Positions 47,894 to 61,389 of a stretch of 64,000 nucleotides of DNA are shown here, piece by piece. Under the pieces are notes generated by a model that did no database searches, was not told the origin of the DNA, and saw only the letters and a list, made by a program, of their open reading frames with translations. A program made the position numbers and the translations under genes. Origin of the DNA: Xanthostigma xanthostigma (lineage: Eukaryota > Arthropoda > Insecta > Raphidioptera > Raphidiidae); the NCBI GenBank assembly GCA_963575645.1, contig OY754466.1:16718001-16782000 (forward strand). The letters run 5' to 3'. Within the stretch, counting starts at the first letter, position 1, and every line of letters begins with the position of its first letter.

Positions 47894-48523
47894 CCGTCTA
47901 TAAAGCTTTGTATGATTTTAAACGCTACGTCAAGTTGAAAAATGTTTGAAATCTACCTTATAAAAAAACCAAGGTATCCTCTAAATTTTTTACGTCATAG
48001 GAAATATTTGAGAAACCGGGTGACGCGTCATATTAAATTGAAAAACATACATAAGTAGTTTGTATTTGTAATTGATGACAATGCTTATTTTCATTAATTA
48101 CCAAATATAAATTATTATTTAATAATATTTTTTTACATACCTATTATAAATATGTATTATTTTTGCATTATAAGACTGATGTTTGCAATAAGTACAATGC
48201 GATTTTTGACATACTGTAATAGTGACAAACATATTAATGGCATATAATAGTTTTTTAATTATACGAAGCTTTCCGGTTTTATTTCTTCATTTCGTGTTTC
48301 CATAAAACTAGTAAGTAGTACGTTTTAGTAATGACACTTTTATGAACAGAATAATAGATCAAAATTACCCCCTTGTATTTTTCATTTAAAATGGCAGCTT
48401 CCCTTTAATTGGCTTCACTCTCTCTACACTCTCTCTAGTGACGCAAGGTCAAATGGAAAGCACTTCGTGTCAATTCGTGGAACTAAATAGCACTCTACAA
48501 GTTCGAGTGACGTGGGAGACTGT

Positions 48524-49103
48524 ACAGTTAGGGAGCTGACGTGCAAAACCATGTCGTCCCAACCTTCTGCCGCTAGGTACATAAGCTATTTAAGTAATTT
48601 ACAGGATTTTTTCCTTAAATGCCTACATGTATAAGCGGAATCTGGACCTATTTTAAGATAAGGGGAATAACCAATTAAGATGGTAAAAAATAGTTAAAAT
48701 TTTAAAAGATTCCTGCCGCTTCGTTTTTAGGTTCTGTTAGAGCCAAATGACGGAAATGTTTAACCATTTGCACCCACTCCAAGTCACTCCTAAGACAGTG
48801 GATTTTTATGTCATAAATCCACTTTCTTAGAAGTGGCTTGGGATGGTTGCAATTGGTCAAACATTTCTGCCGCTGATATTTCCCGGTCATTTCACTCTAA
48901 CAGAACCTAAAAACGAAGTGACAGAAATCTTTTTAAATTTTAACCATTTTTTATTTTTTTTATTCCCATTATCTTAAAATGGATCCAGATTCCGCATATA
49001 TATCATAAAAGAAAAAATGTACTCAATTACTTAAATAGCCTTTGTATCAAGCGGCAGAAGGTTGGGACGACATGGTTTTTTTGCACGTCAGCCTAACTAA
49101 TAT
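48524..49103. mobile_element. Foldback element of about 580 bp
   Basis: GTTAGG near the left edge, then CTGACGTGCAAAACCATGTC, is mirrored at 49070-49103. The arms extend through CCCAACCTTCTGCCGC and AGGTTCTGTTAGAG to a centre near 48810 (GGATTTTTATGTCATAAATCC). There is almost no spacer. No transposase. Confidence 0.8.
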
Positions 49104-49109
49104 CAGCAC

Positions 49110-51278
49110 ACGTGCGTACTAGTGTGCGGATTTTTGTACAATTTGCCAATTCACGATAAAGTTTTAAAACAAGCAAATAAATATTTTTATTAAACCTAAT
49201 TTCTATTTTTAAATAAAACAATTTACATAATAAATATACTCATAATTTTTTTTTTTTAATTAACGACAGTAAAACTGGAAAAAGCACCGAAAAATAGCTT
49301 CCTAAAATAAAGTTAAAACTGTATAGTTATGTAGCGTTATTTTATTTATTTATTTATTTAATTATTCTTTAAAGTCTGTTGAACAAAGCTTGTTTGAAAG
49401 TGATATCAGAAAATGCCAGTTAAAGAATTGTTGATATTAATCGATATAAGAAATACAAATATAAAATAGGAATATTATTTATCCTTTACGTTATTTTAGT
49501 TTCAAGACTGAAATGATTCAAAATAAAAAAAATCTAAGAAAATTTATAAAAATTTATTTTAACGCTAGATTATGATGGCTCATAAGTTCGCTCAAAAGAT
49601 TGACATTTTTTTAGAGAACTTTTGAACTACGAACCTTAAAATCATCTTTCAGTTTCTACTAAAGTAATTTGCAGTTTTTTTTTAATAGAAGCCGTAGTTA
49701 TCTAAAAATCAAAAATTATTGTTTGGGCGGCAAACAAAAATATGTTCTTTTATACGATATTGTGTTACAAACAATGTATACAAAATTTTGCCATCTTGGT
49801 ATCTTGCAACACAGTTTGTTAAAAATATTCAACATATTAAGTAGGTACATGGTTTTAAAGTCAATGCATCGAAATGTGACTTACTTTTTCATTTATTTTA
49901 AGCCCACCAACCGCCACGATTATCTGAGTCTAGTACCAGTTTCTCAATGTACCTATATTGTTATTTTTAATAATTCATTTGATATGTTCACCAATTCTCA
50001 GATTTTAACTCTGGGATTGCGGAGTTAAATATTCGCATAGTTCGCGACGATTTCGGCAAAACATATTTTCTCTTATTTTGAGACATTTCACTTTTCGAAG
50101 TTATTAAACGTAAAGATGAATGAAATTCCATATTATTTTCAAAAATTATAATTTATATAAAATATTAGTTAGACTGAAAAAGAAATATATATTTGTATTG
50201 TATAAAAAGAATTGCATATATGTATTTAAATGTGTAATTATTAAATTAGATGTATTATAATGGCAACCTTATTTAAATGTTTTGGTGTTTATTAATTAAA
50301 ACATTTTAGATGTTTTAATTGTTACGAATAAATTATTTGTTTAGGTCGCTGACAAAAGCGTCCGATCGACATTGGCAAAAACTGACTAGTTTGTACATAA
50401 AAATAAATTAATACGGTTTTGTAGCACTGTAGACGTAAAAATCTGCAAAACCATATCGTATACATATATTTTAATCTTTTTATAAAAAAAAATGTATAAT
50501 AAATATTAATACTTGTTCATCCCAGTCCACGGGCATTTAATTAACTCATTCAGCTATAGACATAGTCACATAGATCAAAATCTCAATAATATTCGTAAAA
50601 ATACAGTCCAGTTCTAAAAACTACACAACCAGTAGAAGAGTACGACTAAGAAAACATAAACTACTAAACATAAACGCTAAGTGACGCCACGTGGTGCCAT
50701 TACTAAGTGACGCCATTCGATGTTATCGCGAAGTGGGGCACCCGGTGCCCTTGCTAAAAGCCGGCGTGTAAACTCGCCTTAAGACGTAACACCTAATTTC
50801 TGATAGTCCAGTTATCAACACTGTGAAAGCTTATCGTGTAGATATCGTAATGATTTGGAATATAACGTCAACGAAATTAGAAATTTGGAACGAATTATTC
50901 TATAGAATGAAATTTGGCTTTTATTTACGTTTGAATGTCATTTGTGATTGTACTTTTAAGATATGTGGAATTAAGATGGTATTTGAACTTTTGATTTGTT
51001 TTTTTGATTATTTAAGTGTTTGATGTTAGGAAAAATAAATGTCGTGTAGTCATTGTCTGTAGTGTGATTGTTACATAATATATATGTGTTAATTTATAAC
51101 ACTGATTAACTTATTGTAACATATCGTAACGATAATGTAATACGTACAATAAAATTTAACATTTGCCATAATTGGCCCAATAGATGTTAAATTCTGTTTC
51201 AAAGGGAAGGTCCTAAATGTTTCTAGAACTGTTCTTATTTTGACTTGAATAATTTATTCGAATTATGAATTTAAAGCG
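49110..51278. other. Non-coding stretch
   Basis: AT-rich. The plus-strand frame at 49669-50028 (119 codons) is the longest chance frame here; it is rich in Phe, Tyr, Ile and Leu, with no family recognised. Confidence 0.5.
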
Positions 51279-51280
51279 TA

Positions 51281-51383
51281 CAGTCCTCTCCCGCAAAGCT
51301 CGATAAGTTAGCACATTCATAATCTCTGCGATGGTGGATTAGAGATAAACTTATTTCACGTCATACTTATAGGGAGTCGACTG
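51281..51383. mobile_element. pogo/Tigger-like MITE with TA duplication
   Basis: Starts CAGTCCTCTCCC and ends GGGAGTCGACTG, flanked by TA on both sides (51279-51280 and 51384-51385). CAGT tips with a TA target are typical of pogo-group Tc1/mariner elements. It is 103 bp and non-coding. Confidence 0.65.
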
Positions 51384-51389
51384 TACCCA

Positions 51390-54300
51390 CTTTGAAGTTT
51401 AGTTTTGTACAAAAAAAAAACCATATCCGAAATGCAATATTTTCAACTTTGATTAATGTGACTGAATTAATTAAAGTTGAAGCAATAATAGTAAAAATTA
51501 TTTTTAGAATTTAATAAATTAAAACATATCATCATCGATTTTCAAAATTTAATATTTTAAGTCGTAACTTATGGAATGCGAAGTTAAACTAACTATAATC
51601 GAAGAATTTAGTAATTTTATTTATTTTAAGCAAACAAGCCAGAGAATTGAAAATTATAAATAAACAGGTTTTGAGATCAAAAGCTTTAACTCTGTTTAGT
51701 GAATTCGTATTTATTTATTGTAAGAAACTGAAAATCATTGATTAGCTAATTTTGAGATTAAAAAACTCAATTCAACTCTGTTTAATGAACACTACATTTT
51801 AAAACAAAATTACTAAATACCGATAAATATAGTTGTAACTATTGGCATTAGTTTCAGTGGAACAATATATAATTTAATAAACACACTAAAAGTAAACCAA
51901 ATAAAATACCAACTGTAGCTTTAAACATTTAAATTTATGAATCTTAAGTTTTGTTCAGTTGACCAGAACAAGACTTGTATTGAATTCTGGATATTTAAAA
52001 CTGCGTGCAGCACCCGTGGAATTGAGGTTACTTCTCACTATAAAATATCTACATTATATTTGGTAAAGATGATGGGACATGTTAAACGACCGATAAATAC
52101 CAAATTAAAACACAAATAATAGCTCCAGTTAAAAATAATCTCCTATATTTAAAGATAATGGTATGTCATTTTGTTTCTCGTACTTTTTTTAACTAATCCT
52201 CTTTCATATTTATTTTGTTTGCGCGAAAAGAAAAACGAAATGAAAAATCCATTTAGTTTCCTTACACTTTCGTACTTATTTTTCGTAGGCTATTATTCTT
52301 TCTTACTTATCTACACTTTGTGGGTCTAATTTCTGCCGATTTTATCGTATGATCTTTTTCAGAAAGTTCTCCACATTTTAATAACTTGCCTTGGCCCTGG
52401 TTTTCATTCTTCTAGTCTTTTATTTTTTGAATTCTTCTTCACGATTTTATTGCATCTTTTTCAGAAATTCTTGCACCTTTGATTAGCTTTTCCTAACTTG
52501 TGTCTTCTATCTCTTGAGTTTCCTTGTTCTGATTTTTTTTTCTTTTTATTCTTGTAATTTGACATCTTAATATTTGATTCATCGCCTTGCATAGTAACCT
52601 GGTAGGTAAATCTAATGTGTTGGATTTGGATAAAGAAAATATTATATTTTTTTATCAATCAACAAAAACATAAAAAAATCTAGTTTCATTTTTGGTTTCT
52701 TGACGTCTCTACTATACTTAGGCCTTTCCCTTGGTGCGCTATGATTGGGTCTACGTTCTCTATAATCTCGTAGTCGAGCAATCATCGATGGTCTAGATAT
52801 AGACAATTGTAAAAAGCTCAATAACTGATTCTATAAGCGACCAAGAGTCTGTCATACAAGTTCGATCATCTTTTAACAACTGAATTTTTAATATTGTTAT
52901 TATCTAATTAATTAATTAATATTGGTATTAATTAATTAATGTTGTTATTAATTGAACTAATTAAAAAATATTCTGTGTACATGAACGTGTACTATACATA
53001 CAACTTACATTTATTTTTTTTGTTCATATAATGCAAACACAAGTTCGTGCAACTGGTCCGTATTACTTCTTAGTAAGTAAGAAATGATTCATTTGTCTTT
53101 TGTTTTTATTCAGATTAATTAATACTGAATCTTAGTGGTGCGTTTCATAATAAAATAATAAAATTATCTTGTTGAACCCAAATACTTCAGTAATATCAAA
53201 TTTGCTGTTAACATGCTTAACATTTTGAAATAAATTTGTTGTGATAAAACGCGTTCGCATTTTGAAAAATAAACATGTAAATTTTTGTATGTGCAGACAT
53301 TATCAAAATGACCAAAAAACGTCACTATAATAGAACTATGTACAGTATACAAAAATAAATAGACTCAATTCATCTAGTTAATAATAAATATTTTTGTAAA
53401 AACTAAAAATGGTAATTGTTGAAAAAATTTGAAAAAAAATACGTTTTATAGCCGGTTTTTTCACAGTGTAAGTGATCGATATTATCAAATCGCATCACAA
53501 AACTGTATTAACAAAAGCGCCTTGACTCTACCATCGTCATGAGAAATTATTATGATGATAGCTGTCGTTACAACTGAATATATATTTTATTGCAACCGGC
53601 TATTAACAATTCATTGTGTTGTAAATAATACATTTATAAAAAATAATGAGAAATAATATATATTACGCTTAAAAATAATGCATAAATATTATATGTATAA
53701 TTAAAATTTTGGAAACCAGTTTATGTTATTTTGATAAAGTTTGTACAAACTTCGAGAGAAACATTTTGAAAATTTTTGGGGACAGATTTTTGAAAATAAT
53801 GGCAAAAGAAATTTTTCAAGATGCTGTTTAACTATCGAAGTAATTTTCTAGATGTTTTTGAATCTTTGTATAATAAAAATATATTGTATTATAAACGAAA
53901 TAATTATATTATATAGATGTTTCTAGCTCCATGTAAACACGTAGGAAGTTTTGATGTAAATTTATGTAATATAAAATAATATTACACATTTGTGTTAAAA
54001 TAAAAATTACGTAGAATGTATTAATTCAATTGTTTATTAAATTAAAATTACATAATATATATGTATAAAAAAATATTAAACTATTTTTAAATATTTGCTG
54101 TATAATGTTACGAACTCATGTAAAATAATTCTATTATTTTTAATATATATAAAAAACCTTTTTTTTGTAAAAAAAGGCGCTAAAATTTAAAAAGTATGAC
54201 TGAGTTTTTAAAATCGTCGACTGCTGGCGTACTATAAGTAAATTTAATTGAAATTGCATTGATTTCTATTGGAGTGCACATTCTTTGCCGCCATTTTGTC

Positions 54301-55750
54301 CTAGTGACATTCAGAAACCATTTTCTCATTGAAGAAAGTCAAGAATCAAGATGAAGCTGCCTACCTAAAAGTTTGCGCTCCAATTTTGATCAGCAATAAT
54401 TTTTTACTATGAAAACATACGTAAGTCATAAATTAATAAATTTATATACTGCCCCTAGTTGTAATATTGTAAATTATTAAACTCGATATTTGAAACTTAT
54501 AATAATAAAAGTTTGTGTGTGATAAATATTTTAGAAAAAAAAATCGTTAACGTAAAAATATATATTATTTAGTTTTATTGTAAAACAAATAGCTGTGTTT
54601 AGTTAAATACGTGCAAAAAAAAAACTATAATATGAATAACAAAGGAAAAATATTACGTGTATGATATTATATTCAGTTAGCAAACTACAATATTACAGAT
54701 TGAAAAATATATCAAAAAAAAATGCAACATGCACTAAACATTATTGTAGTTTAATTTACCAGTAATTATAATCTAATCAAAGGTGTGAATTAGATCTAAT
54801 TTATTTTCAGTAAAATAGTTCATAGAAAATCAGTTTCTTTAATTAATAAAACGCTAAAAGCAAAAAATTATTTTTCATTGTTCGTGTCATCAATGAAAGC
54901 AATTAAGAAATTTGAGTAACTTGTCATTGTTAGTTAGCTATAATAAATTATTAAAACCCAGACAACAAATCTTGGCATATATGTTCCTATAGCTACAAGT
55001 GAAAGTTTAAATGGAAGTTTCAGGTTCGTATCCCGACATAAACTGGCATTTAAGTTTTTCTTTTCATTGTTGTCAAGAGACTAATTCACTAATAATAATT
55101 AATTCGTTTGTGAAAAGAAGCTAAAACTAAAACATATGTAATAGGTAGGTACTCAATATTGTAACAGTGAAAACATTGTCATCAATGTGAATTTATGCCT
55201 AGCATATCTAAGCATGAATCGAAATAAATATATTAAATTATTATTATTTTAATTTTCTTTGTAACAAATTTGTAAAAATAATCAACGAAATATTGAAACT
55301 CAAGTACAAACTTTTTTAAAGAAACTGGTCACTATTTTTTATTAAATTAATCTATGAACTTTTTTATTGAACGTGTGGCATTTCAGCATTACATGTACGG
55401 ATGTATTTAAATCGTATGATATTCTCGTATAACAAACATACCTTCAAAAACCCTTCACAACTTATAGTTGACCAATGGTCTGCTTGCTAACAAGCTAGTC
55501 GACTATTTAGTTTTGAACGTATGATTATTATAAATAATATATTATGATTATATTTACACAAATCAAAAATACTAATCAAATATTTTTGTATAAGCCTTTA
55601 TCCCGCTTTACGAAAATAATTAAAATTGAAGATCTAGACACTGAAGAAGCATTGCAATTCCAATGGTTTCAATAAATTGTAAGGTTTAGTTTTGACAGAA
55701 AAAAACCAGTATTGTGAATAATTATTATACAGCATATTGGTAAAGAAAAT
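51390..55750. other. Repeat-poor AT-rich stretch
   Basis: Low-complexity AATT runs at 52900-52970 and a pyrimidine-rich section at 52140-52560. No gene or recognised mobile element. Confidence 0.5.
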
Positions 55751-55760
55751 AAAGATAGCT

Positions 55761-55954
55761 TTTCGAAACATGCGACCGCGACGGGATACAACGACACAGT
55801 GTCTCGACACATGTGCAAAAGTCGATGAATGCGCGGCGACGTCGATCATCTCAAAATAATTCACATTCAATTTCATTTTGAGACCTGTCGTAGCCGCCTG
55901 TCGCATATCTTTGCCAGATGTCGTCATTTCCCGTCGCGGTCTAAAATTTCGAAA
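55761..55954. mobile_element. MITE-like imperfect palindrome
   Basis: TTTCGAAACATGCGACCGCG, then ACGGGA, pairs with TCCCGTCGCGGT, then TAAAATTTCGAAA. The inner arms also pair imperfectly (ATCATCTCAAAAT with ATTTTGAGACC). A chance minus-strand frame of 112 codons overlaps it. Confidence 0.6.
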
Positions 55955-57384
55955 GGCGACCTTTAAAAACATTCATAAAATATACGATTAATAACAATTG
56001 ATTTGTGTTTATAACTTACGTACACTCACATATTAATTCTTCGTCCAAATTAGAAAATAATTTCGCACTACATAACTAAAATAAGTTATATTTTTTCACT
56101 CTCAAATAAAATCATACATAAATAACGAATACATTTAGAGTAAAGATATCCGTTGACGATCGTTCACCCTGTGACTGACCACAGTATTGACAGAATTATT
56201 GCAAAACGTTTGTAAGATATTAAAATAATAATATTTTTTACATGCGTTGAACCAGTAATCCGATGCAAAGAGAAGTTATAAAGTGTTACACAGCAAGCAA
56301 CAAATGTTTAAATCACTTGCAAACTAATATTTTACAATTTTTCTTTGCACCGATCCGACGAAAGTACACTAGGTATCGATTGAATTCAAATATTTAAAAC
56401 ATTAACTATATATTTTGCATAACATTTATGATCAATAATAAATATATAGAAGTGGTCGGCTACAGGTGGTTGATCGACAATCGGTACCTTTAAATAATTA
56501 ACAAAAAATAATATTTGTGTGTATACCTTCTTTCTTAAATTCTGAAATGTGTGTATTTTAAAAATTACGTCTTTTAATTTTACAATTTATTATTTCAGAT
56601 GTTTGATGTTGTCCTGTGGTAGAAATTAAAAAAAAAATATACTTATTATATTTTTTGTAAACAAATTTCGATAGTTTTATAAGTTATTGACATGTTGTTA
56701 TTAATGTACGTAGCCTATGCGAGCTACGAAAATATCAAAGATGTTTTTTTATTTTTCAATTTTTAGTAATGGAACATTTATTAACCAGATTTACACATAA
56801 TAAAAAAAACTGTCGAAACAGAAGATTCAAAGCTTTTTTCGTATCGAAAAATTGTAGAAAAAAATCTTTGACTTTTCATGATTCAACTGTGATTTAGTCA
56901 TTTTTGTAAGCTAATAATGCGGCCAAAAAAATAATTAAGAAGGCAGAGTCCTCTTAAAATGGTCATACTTTAGCAAAAAGAAAAAGAAAAGACATTTGTG
57001 TTTTCCGCTATAACGAAAATTATATCTATTTTTTTAACATAAAATTCGAATATGAGTTTATTAAATCGCCAACTATTAAAAAATTGTGACACATTATGTC
57101 AAAATTGAATAATTAGAGGAAAAAACAAAAAAAATTTGAAAAAAAAACAGAAGAGTAAAATTTTAAACTGTAAATAGCACATTCTAGTAGATAAAATTTT
57201 AAAAAAAGTCACTGAGCTCAGTTTCTGTACATGTAAACTGAAAGACAGTCTTGTGACGTCATGGGAATCCAACAAAAACATTTCGCTGTCAGTATCATTG
57301 ACATAGTTGATATGCAAAACAGATCAGCAAGCGTATCGTTCAAAACAGATAAAAGTGGCTACCTCGTCACATCTTTTTCTACTT

Positions 57385-57531
57385 AGGCCTAGCACACATG
57401 AAGAGCGTTCAACGCGCGTTGGTGGCGCGTTGAACGCGCGTTATCATATAAACAGTTCTATACAATTGTATAGAAATTGTAAACGCGCGTTGGGCCAACG
57501 CGCGTTGAACGCCTCTCATATAAACTAGGCC
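57385..57531. mobile_element. MITE with CG-rich inverted repeats
   Basis: AGGCCTAGCACACATGAAGA followed by GCGTTCAACGCGCGTTGG is mirrored at the right end (CCAACGCGCGTTGAACGC and CTAGGCCT). Length about 147 bp. The GCGCGTTGAACGC core also repeats inside. The superfamily is uncertain (PIF/Harbinger- or P-like). Confidence 0.75.
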
Positions 57532-57717
57532 TTTGCCTCGAACCAGTAACGTTAACTGAGATTCAACTTGTTCACGTTAACCGCGAGTACTGTGGCAGAC
57601 GCGGTTTCGAAATATCAAGCATATGGTATAATATGTAAGTGTTCACGTACAAAACGCAGGCGCGGTGGAAGTAGCGGCCAAGTTCGTTGCAATATCAGAC
57701 GTTCCATGCTCCTATGT

Positions 57718-57869
57718 CAGGGCTCGGCAACCTACGGCACGCGAGCAGCATGCGGCTCTTTTGATGTAAAATTGCGGCTCTCCAGTTCCATACGCAAAAA
57801 ATAATTATTTTATTATATCAACCCTTAAAATCGTTCAGTCGATCCATGATTGAGCACCATGTCTATCTG
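57718..57869. mobile_element. Short hAT-like remnant with perfect 8-bp target duplication
   Basis: Starts CAGGGCTCGGCAACCTACGG, a hAT-like terminal sequence, and stops at CTG, 152 bp later. The octamer TCCTATGT flanks both sides (57710-57717 and 57870-57877). Only the CAG/CTG tips pair clearly, so the right terminal repeat is degenerate or the element is heavily deleted. Confidence 0.65.
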
Positions 57870-58618
57870 TCCTATGTCAATGATCAAAATCAGTAGAACT
57901 GTGCAGAATACGGAAGAAAAGCTTTTATTAATGGTGGCTGACGACCGTTACTTATCAAATTACAATCGGTAGTTTTTCACCACTAATTTTATCATATGCG
58001 TGATACAACAGCATCAATAAATTTAATACGCTTGTATAAAAAAATAGTGATGAAAAATGTTGAACTCTATTTCCTATAAAACTGTGTTCGCTACGAAAAA
58101 ACTTAGTAACTCTATATTTATTAAATTTGGCCATTTGACTAACTAAAAAATTATATATGTGTGCATGGATCTATTTTGTGACTTTACTCACAAAGTTTTC
58201 TATATCTGTAAAGCATAGCCATACAAACGTCAACATTGATCGTTTCTAGAATTTTTGGGAAATTACGAACTAACGCTTTAGAACTCCTCTACTTTCAGCC
58301 AGCGACAGACAGTTCAGAACTGCACTTAAACAAGCACACATATTCTTTTCTGCATTATGCAGCAGTCCGGTATGAGAGAAATTATGAAATGTCGCTGTAC
58401 GAAACCCAAAAACTCAATGTCATATATTGCATTGTTTAAAATAATATATGGATGGCTGTGCTCGTGGCGGCATAGCGCAGTTTTACTCAGACTTATGCTC
58501 GGTTTTTGGACTTTTAGCGCTCAATTTACCGTGAAAAGGTTTATAGCGCTGAAATTGAATTAGCACGAACAACGTGGCAAAAGTAAAATCAATCGTTTAC
58601 TATACATTGTTTTGCGAC

Positions 58619-61385
58619 AAAGGACAAACCTTATGGGATTTGGTTCTCGGTTAAATTGATCGAAAATTGTTTTATTTTATAGTTTAAAGGTCACAAAAAA
58701 AAGTGTCCATGGGCGCATAGCCCAAACACCAATAAATTTTTAGATACAGATATGTTTAGCGAGATTTTAGATATAGGGATATCCATTGAGTTCACAAACA
58801 CGTTCCATGTTCAAGTTTTGAGTTTTTTTTAAATAGAAAAATCATATTAATATTATAAATGCGAATGTAAGTTTGTTTGTTACGCTTTCACGCAAAAACT
58901 ACTTAACCGATCATCATGAAACTTTGCACATACACTCTTGAAGGTATTAGAAGTAACATAGGATACTTTTTATTAAAAAAAAATAAAAAATTTTTACGAA
59001 AAATAAGAAAGGGTTGAAAACATTTTTTGGGCTCAAAAATACCGAAAAATTTCTCCGAATCGTTTCAAAATTGAAATTTAACCCTTTAGTAATGATTAAA
59101 ATGTGCTATTAAAATTTCATTAAAATCGGCCCGACAGGACCGGACTTACAAATTTTATGAAAACGAAATATTATAAATGCGAATGTAAGTTTGTTTGTTA
59201 CGCTTTCACGCAAAAACTACTTAACCGATCATCATGAAACTTTGCACATACACTCTTGAAGGTATTAGAAGTAACATAGGATACTTTTTATTAAAAAAAA
59301 ATAAAAATTTTTTACGAAAAATAAGAAAATTGTTTGTCAAAATATGTGCAATACCTCAACCCCTGATATGCATGTCAAAAGTCGATTTCCATCTCAATCG
59401 CGGGCGTAGCCGCGGGTAGCGGCTAGTCCTGTATAAAATAATAATGTCATTACGGGTTCAGTACACTTGAAAACATATTTCTAGAGCTTAGGATTCTCTA
59501 AGATTGTGAATTCAATGACTATAGCCCAGGGTATTTACAGAAAACATAGCTGTTTTTTCAAATAGATCAACCGTCGATTTTCTCAGCATGATAAATAGCA
59601 GAAAAATAGTAGTAATCGAGGAAAAATACAGTAGAAAAAATCTGGCTTGGGCAAGGTAGGTAAAAAAATTCATTAAGTGGCCTAAAAGTGATATTTCAAG
59701 ATTTAAGCAGTTAAAAAATTTTTTTCCGAGAACATAAAAAATATCACATTGTAGTGTTTAAAAAGACAAAAGAAATGAGCTTTGTAGACTTTAAATCGGC
59801 TGAAAATTGTTGGCAGAAAAATTAAAAACGACGAAAAAGTGCCATTTTTCACCATTTAATTGCCAAGGCCCATTCCATCGCAGAGACTTCGTTCAAGGCT
59901 TAAATTGTAGCATTTAGTGGCTACTATATTAGGACAAAATTTCGTTAAAATCCATACGCAAGTTTTTGCGTTATTCCCGTTTAAGTGAAAACAGATGCTT
60001 CTGTAAATCTTCTGCCATATGGCCCATAATGGTCCTAGGGTAAATATTCGAACGGTTTTCTGTTGGGGAAGAGTTACTCTACAGCCCCTATATATGAAAA
60101 TGGTGTAATTAGTACGCAAGTACGTTAAAAACGCCTTCGAAAATCGGCTTTTCCGAGCTCCGAGCGCTCCCGCTGGAAAGTGAAGGGGAAACGGCGGCAG
60201 AGTGGGGGAAGCTAATAATTAATGTAACCATGATTTAATTTTTTTACAAATAAATTTGAGTTATCGCAAATTATTAATACATAAATTATTTTTTTATCAA
60301 CATATCCTATGTAACAATTACCAACATGCAATTGGATAACATTAAAAAAAGGTATGGAAGTGACACTTGCATGGACTCGGAAATACGCTGATTATTCATA
60401 TTTTCAAAAACTATCACTTAAAAAAAAAGGAGCATTTTCATACAGTGGTTGCCGAGTTATCAGTGTTTTTACCGGTACCTGCAATTTGAACGCGCGAGCT
60501 CACGTTTCCGCGCTTACTGCTGACACTGCTGCGAGAGGCTTCCCCCACTCTGCCGCCGTTTCTCCTTCACTTTCCCGCGGGAGCGCTCGGAGCTCGGAAA
60601 AGCCGATTTTCGAAGGCGTTTTTAACGTACTTGCGTACTAATTACACCATTTTCATATATAGGGGCTGTAGAGTAACTCTTCCCCAACAGAAAACCGTTC
60701 GAATATTTACCCTAGGACCATTATGGGCCATATGGCAGAAGATTTACAGAAGCACCTGTTTTCACTTAAACGGGAATAACGCAAAAACTTGCGTATGGAT
60801 ATTAACGAAATTTTGTCCTAATATAGTAGCCACTAAATGCTACAATTTAAGCCTTGAACGAAGTCTCTGCGATGGAATGGGTCCTGGCAATTAAATGGTG
60901 AAAAATGGCACTTTTTCGTCGTTTTTAATTTTTTCTGCCAACAATTTTCAGCCGATTTAAAGTCTACAAAGCTCATTTTTTTGTCTTTTTAAACACTACA
61001 ACGTGATATTTTTTATGTTCTCGGAAAAACATTTTTTAACTGCTTAAATCTTGAAATATCACTTTTAGGCCACTTAATGAATTTTTTTACCTACCTTGCC
61101 CAAGCCAGATTTTTTCTACTGTATTTTTCTTCGATTACTACTATTTTTCTGCTATTTATCACGTTGAGAAAATCGACGGTTGATTTATTTTAAATTTTAA
61201 ATTAAATACCCTGGGCTACTATCCCTATATCTAAAATCTCGCTAAACATATCTGTAGCTAAAAAATCTATTGGTTTTTAGGCTATGCACCCATGGATACT
61301 TTTTTAGTGACCTTTAAACTATAAAATAAAACCATTTTCGATCAATTTAACCGAGAACCAAATCCCATAAGGTTTGTGCGGAGCC
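58619..61385. mobile_element. 2.8-kb palindromic foldback element
   Basis: Outer arms 58619-58785 and 61215-61385 mirror each other (ACAAACCTTATGGGATTTGG, then GTTTAAAGGTCAC). Inner arms 59523-60212 and 60539-61219 are nearly identical for about 690 bases, with TACTCTACAGCCCCTATATA, TTCTGCCATATGGCCC and CACTCTGCCGCC. The loop is 60212-60538. The left side is broken by about 740 bases (58786-59522) containing another repeat. An outer-arm relative stands alone at 12180-12360. Confidence 0.82.
58850..59430 (+). repeat. Nested repeat with a 150-bp direct duplication
   Basis: TTATAAATGCGAATGTAAGT, followed by TTACGCTTTCACGCAAAAAC, occurs at 58850-58997 and again at 59165-59330. Between them lies a segment (59020-59160) whose reverse complement is at 28060-28240. 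The block ends GCGGGCGTAGCCGCGGGTAG, a tail often seen in insect dispersed repeats. It interrupts the left arm of the large palindrome. Confidence 0.65.
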
Positions 61386-61389
61386 CTTT

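Noticed and set aside
49669-50028. 119-codon plus-strand frame
   Set aside because: AT-driven composition and no recognisable family or splice context; expected by chance in this length of AT-rich DNA.
55634-55972. 112-codon minus-strand frame
   Set aside because: Overlaps a MITE-like palindrome; the apparent peptide follows the inverted repeat.
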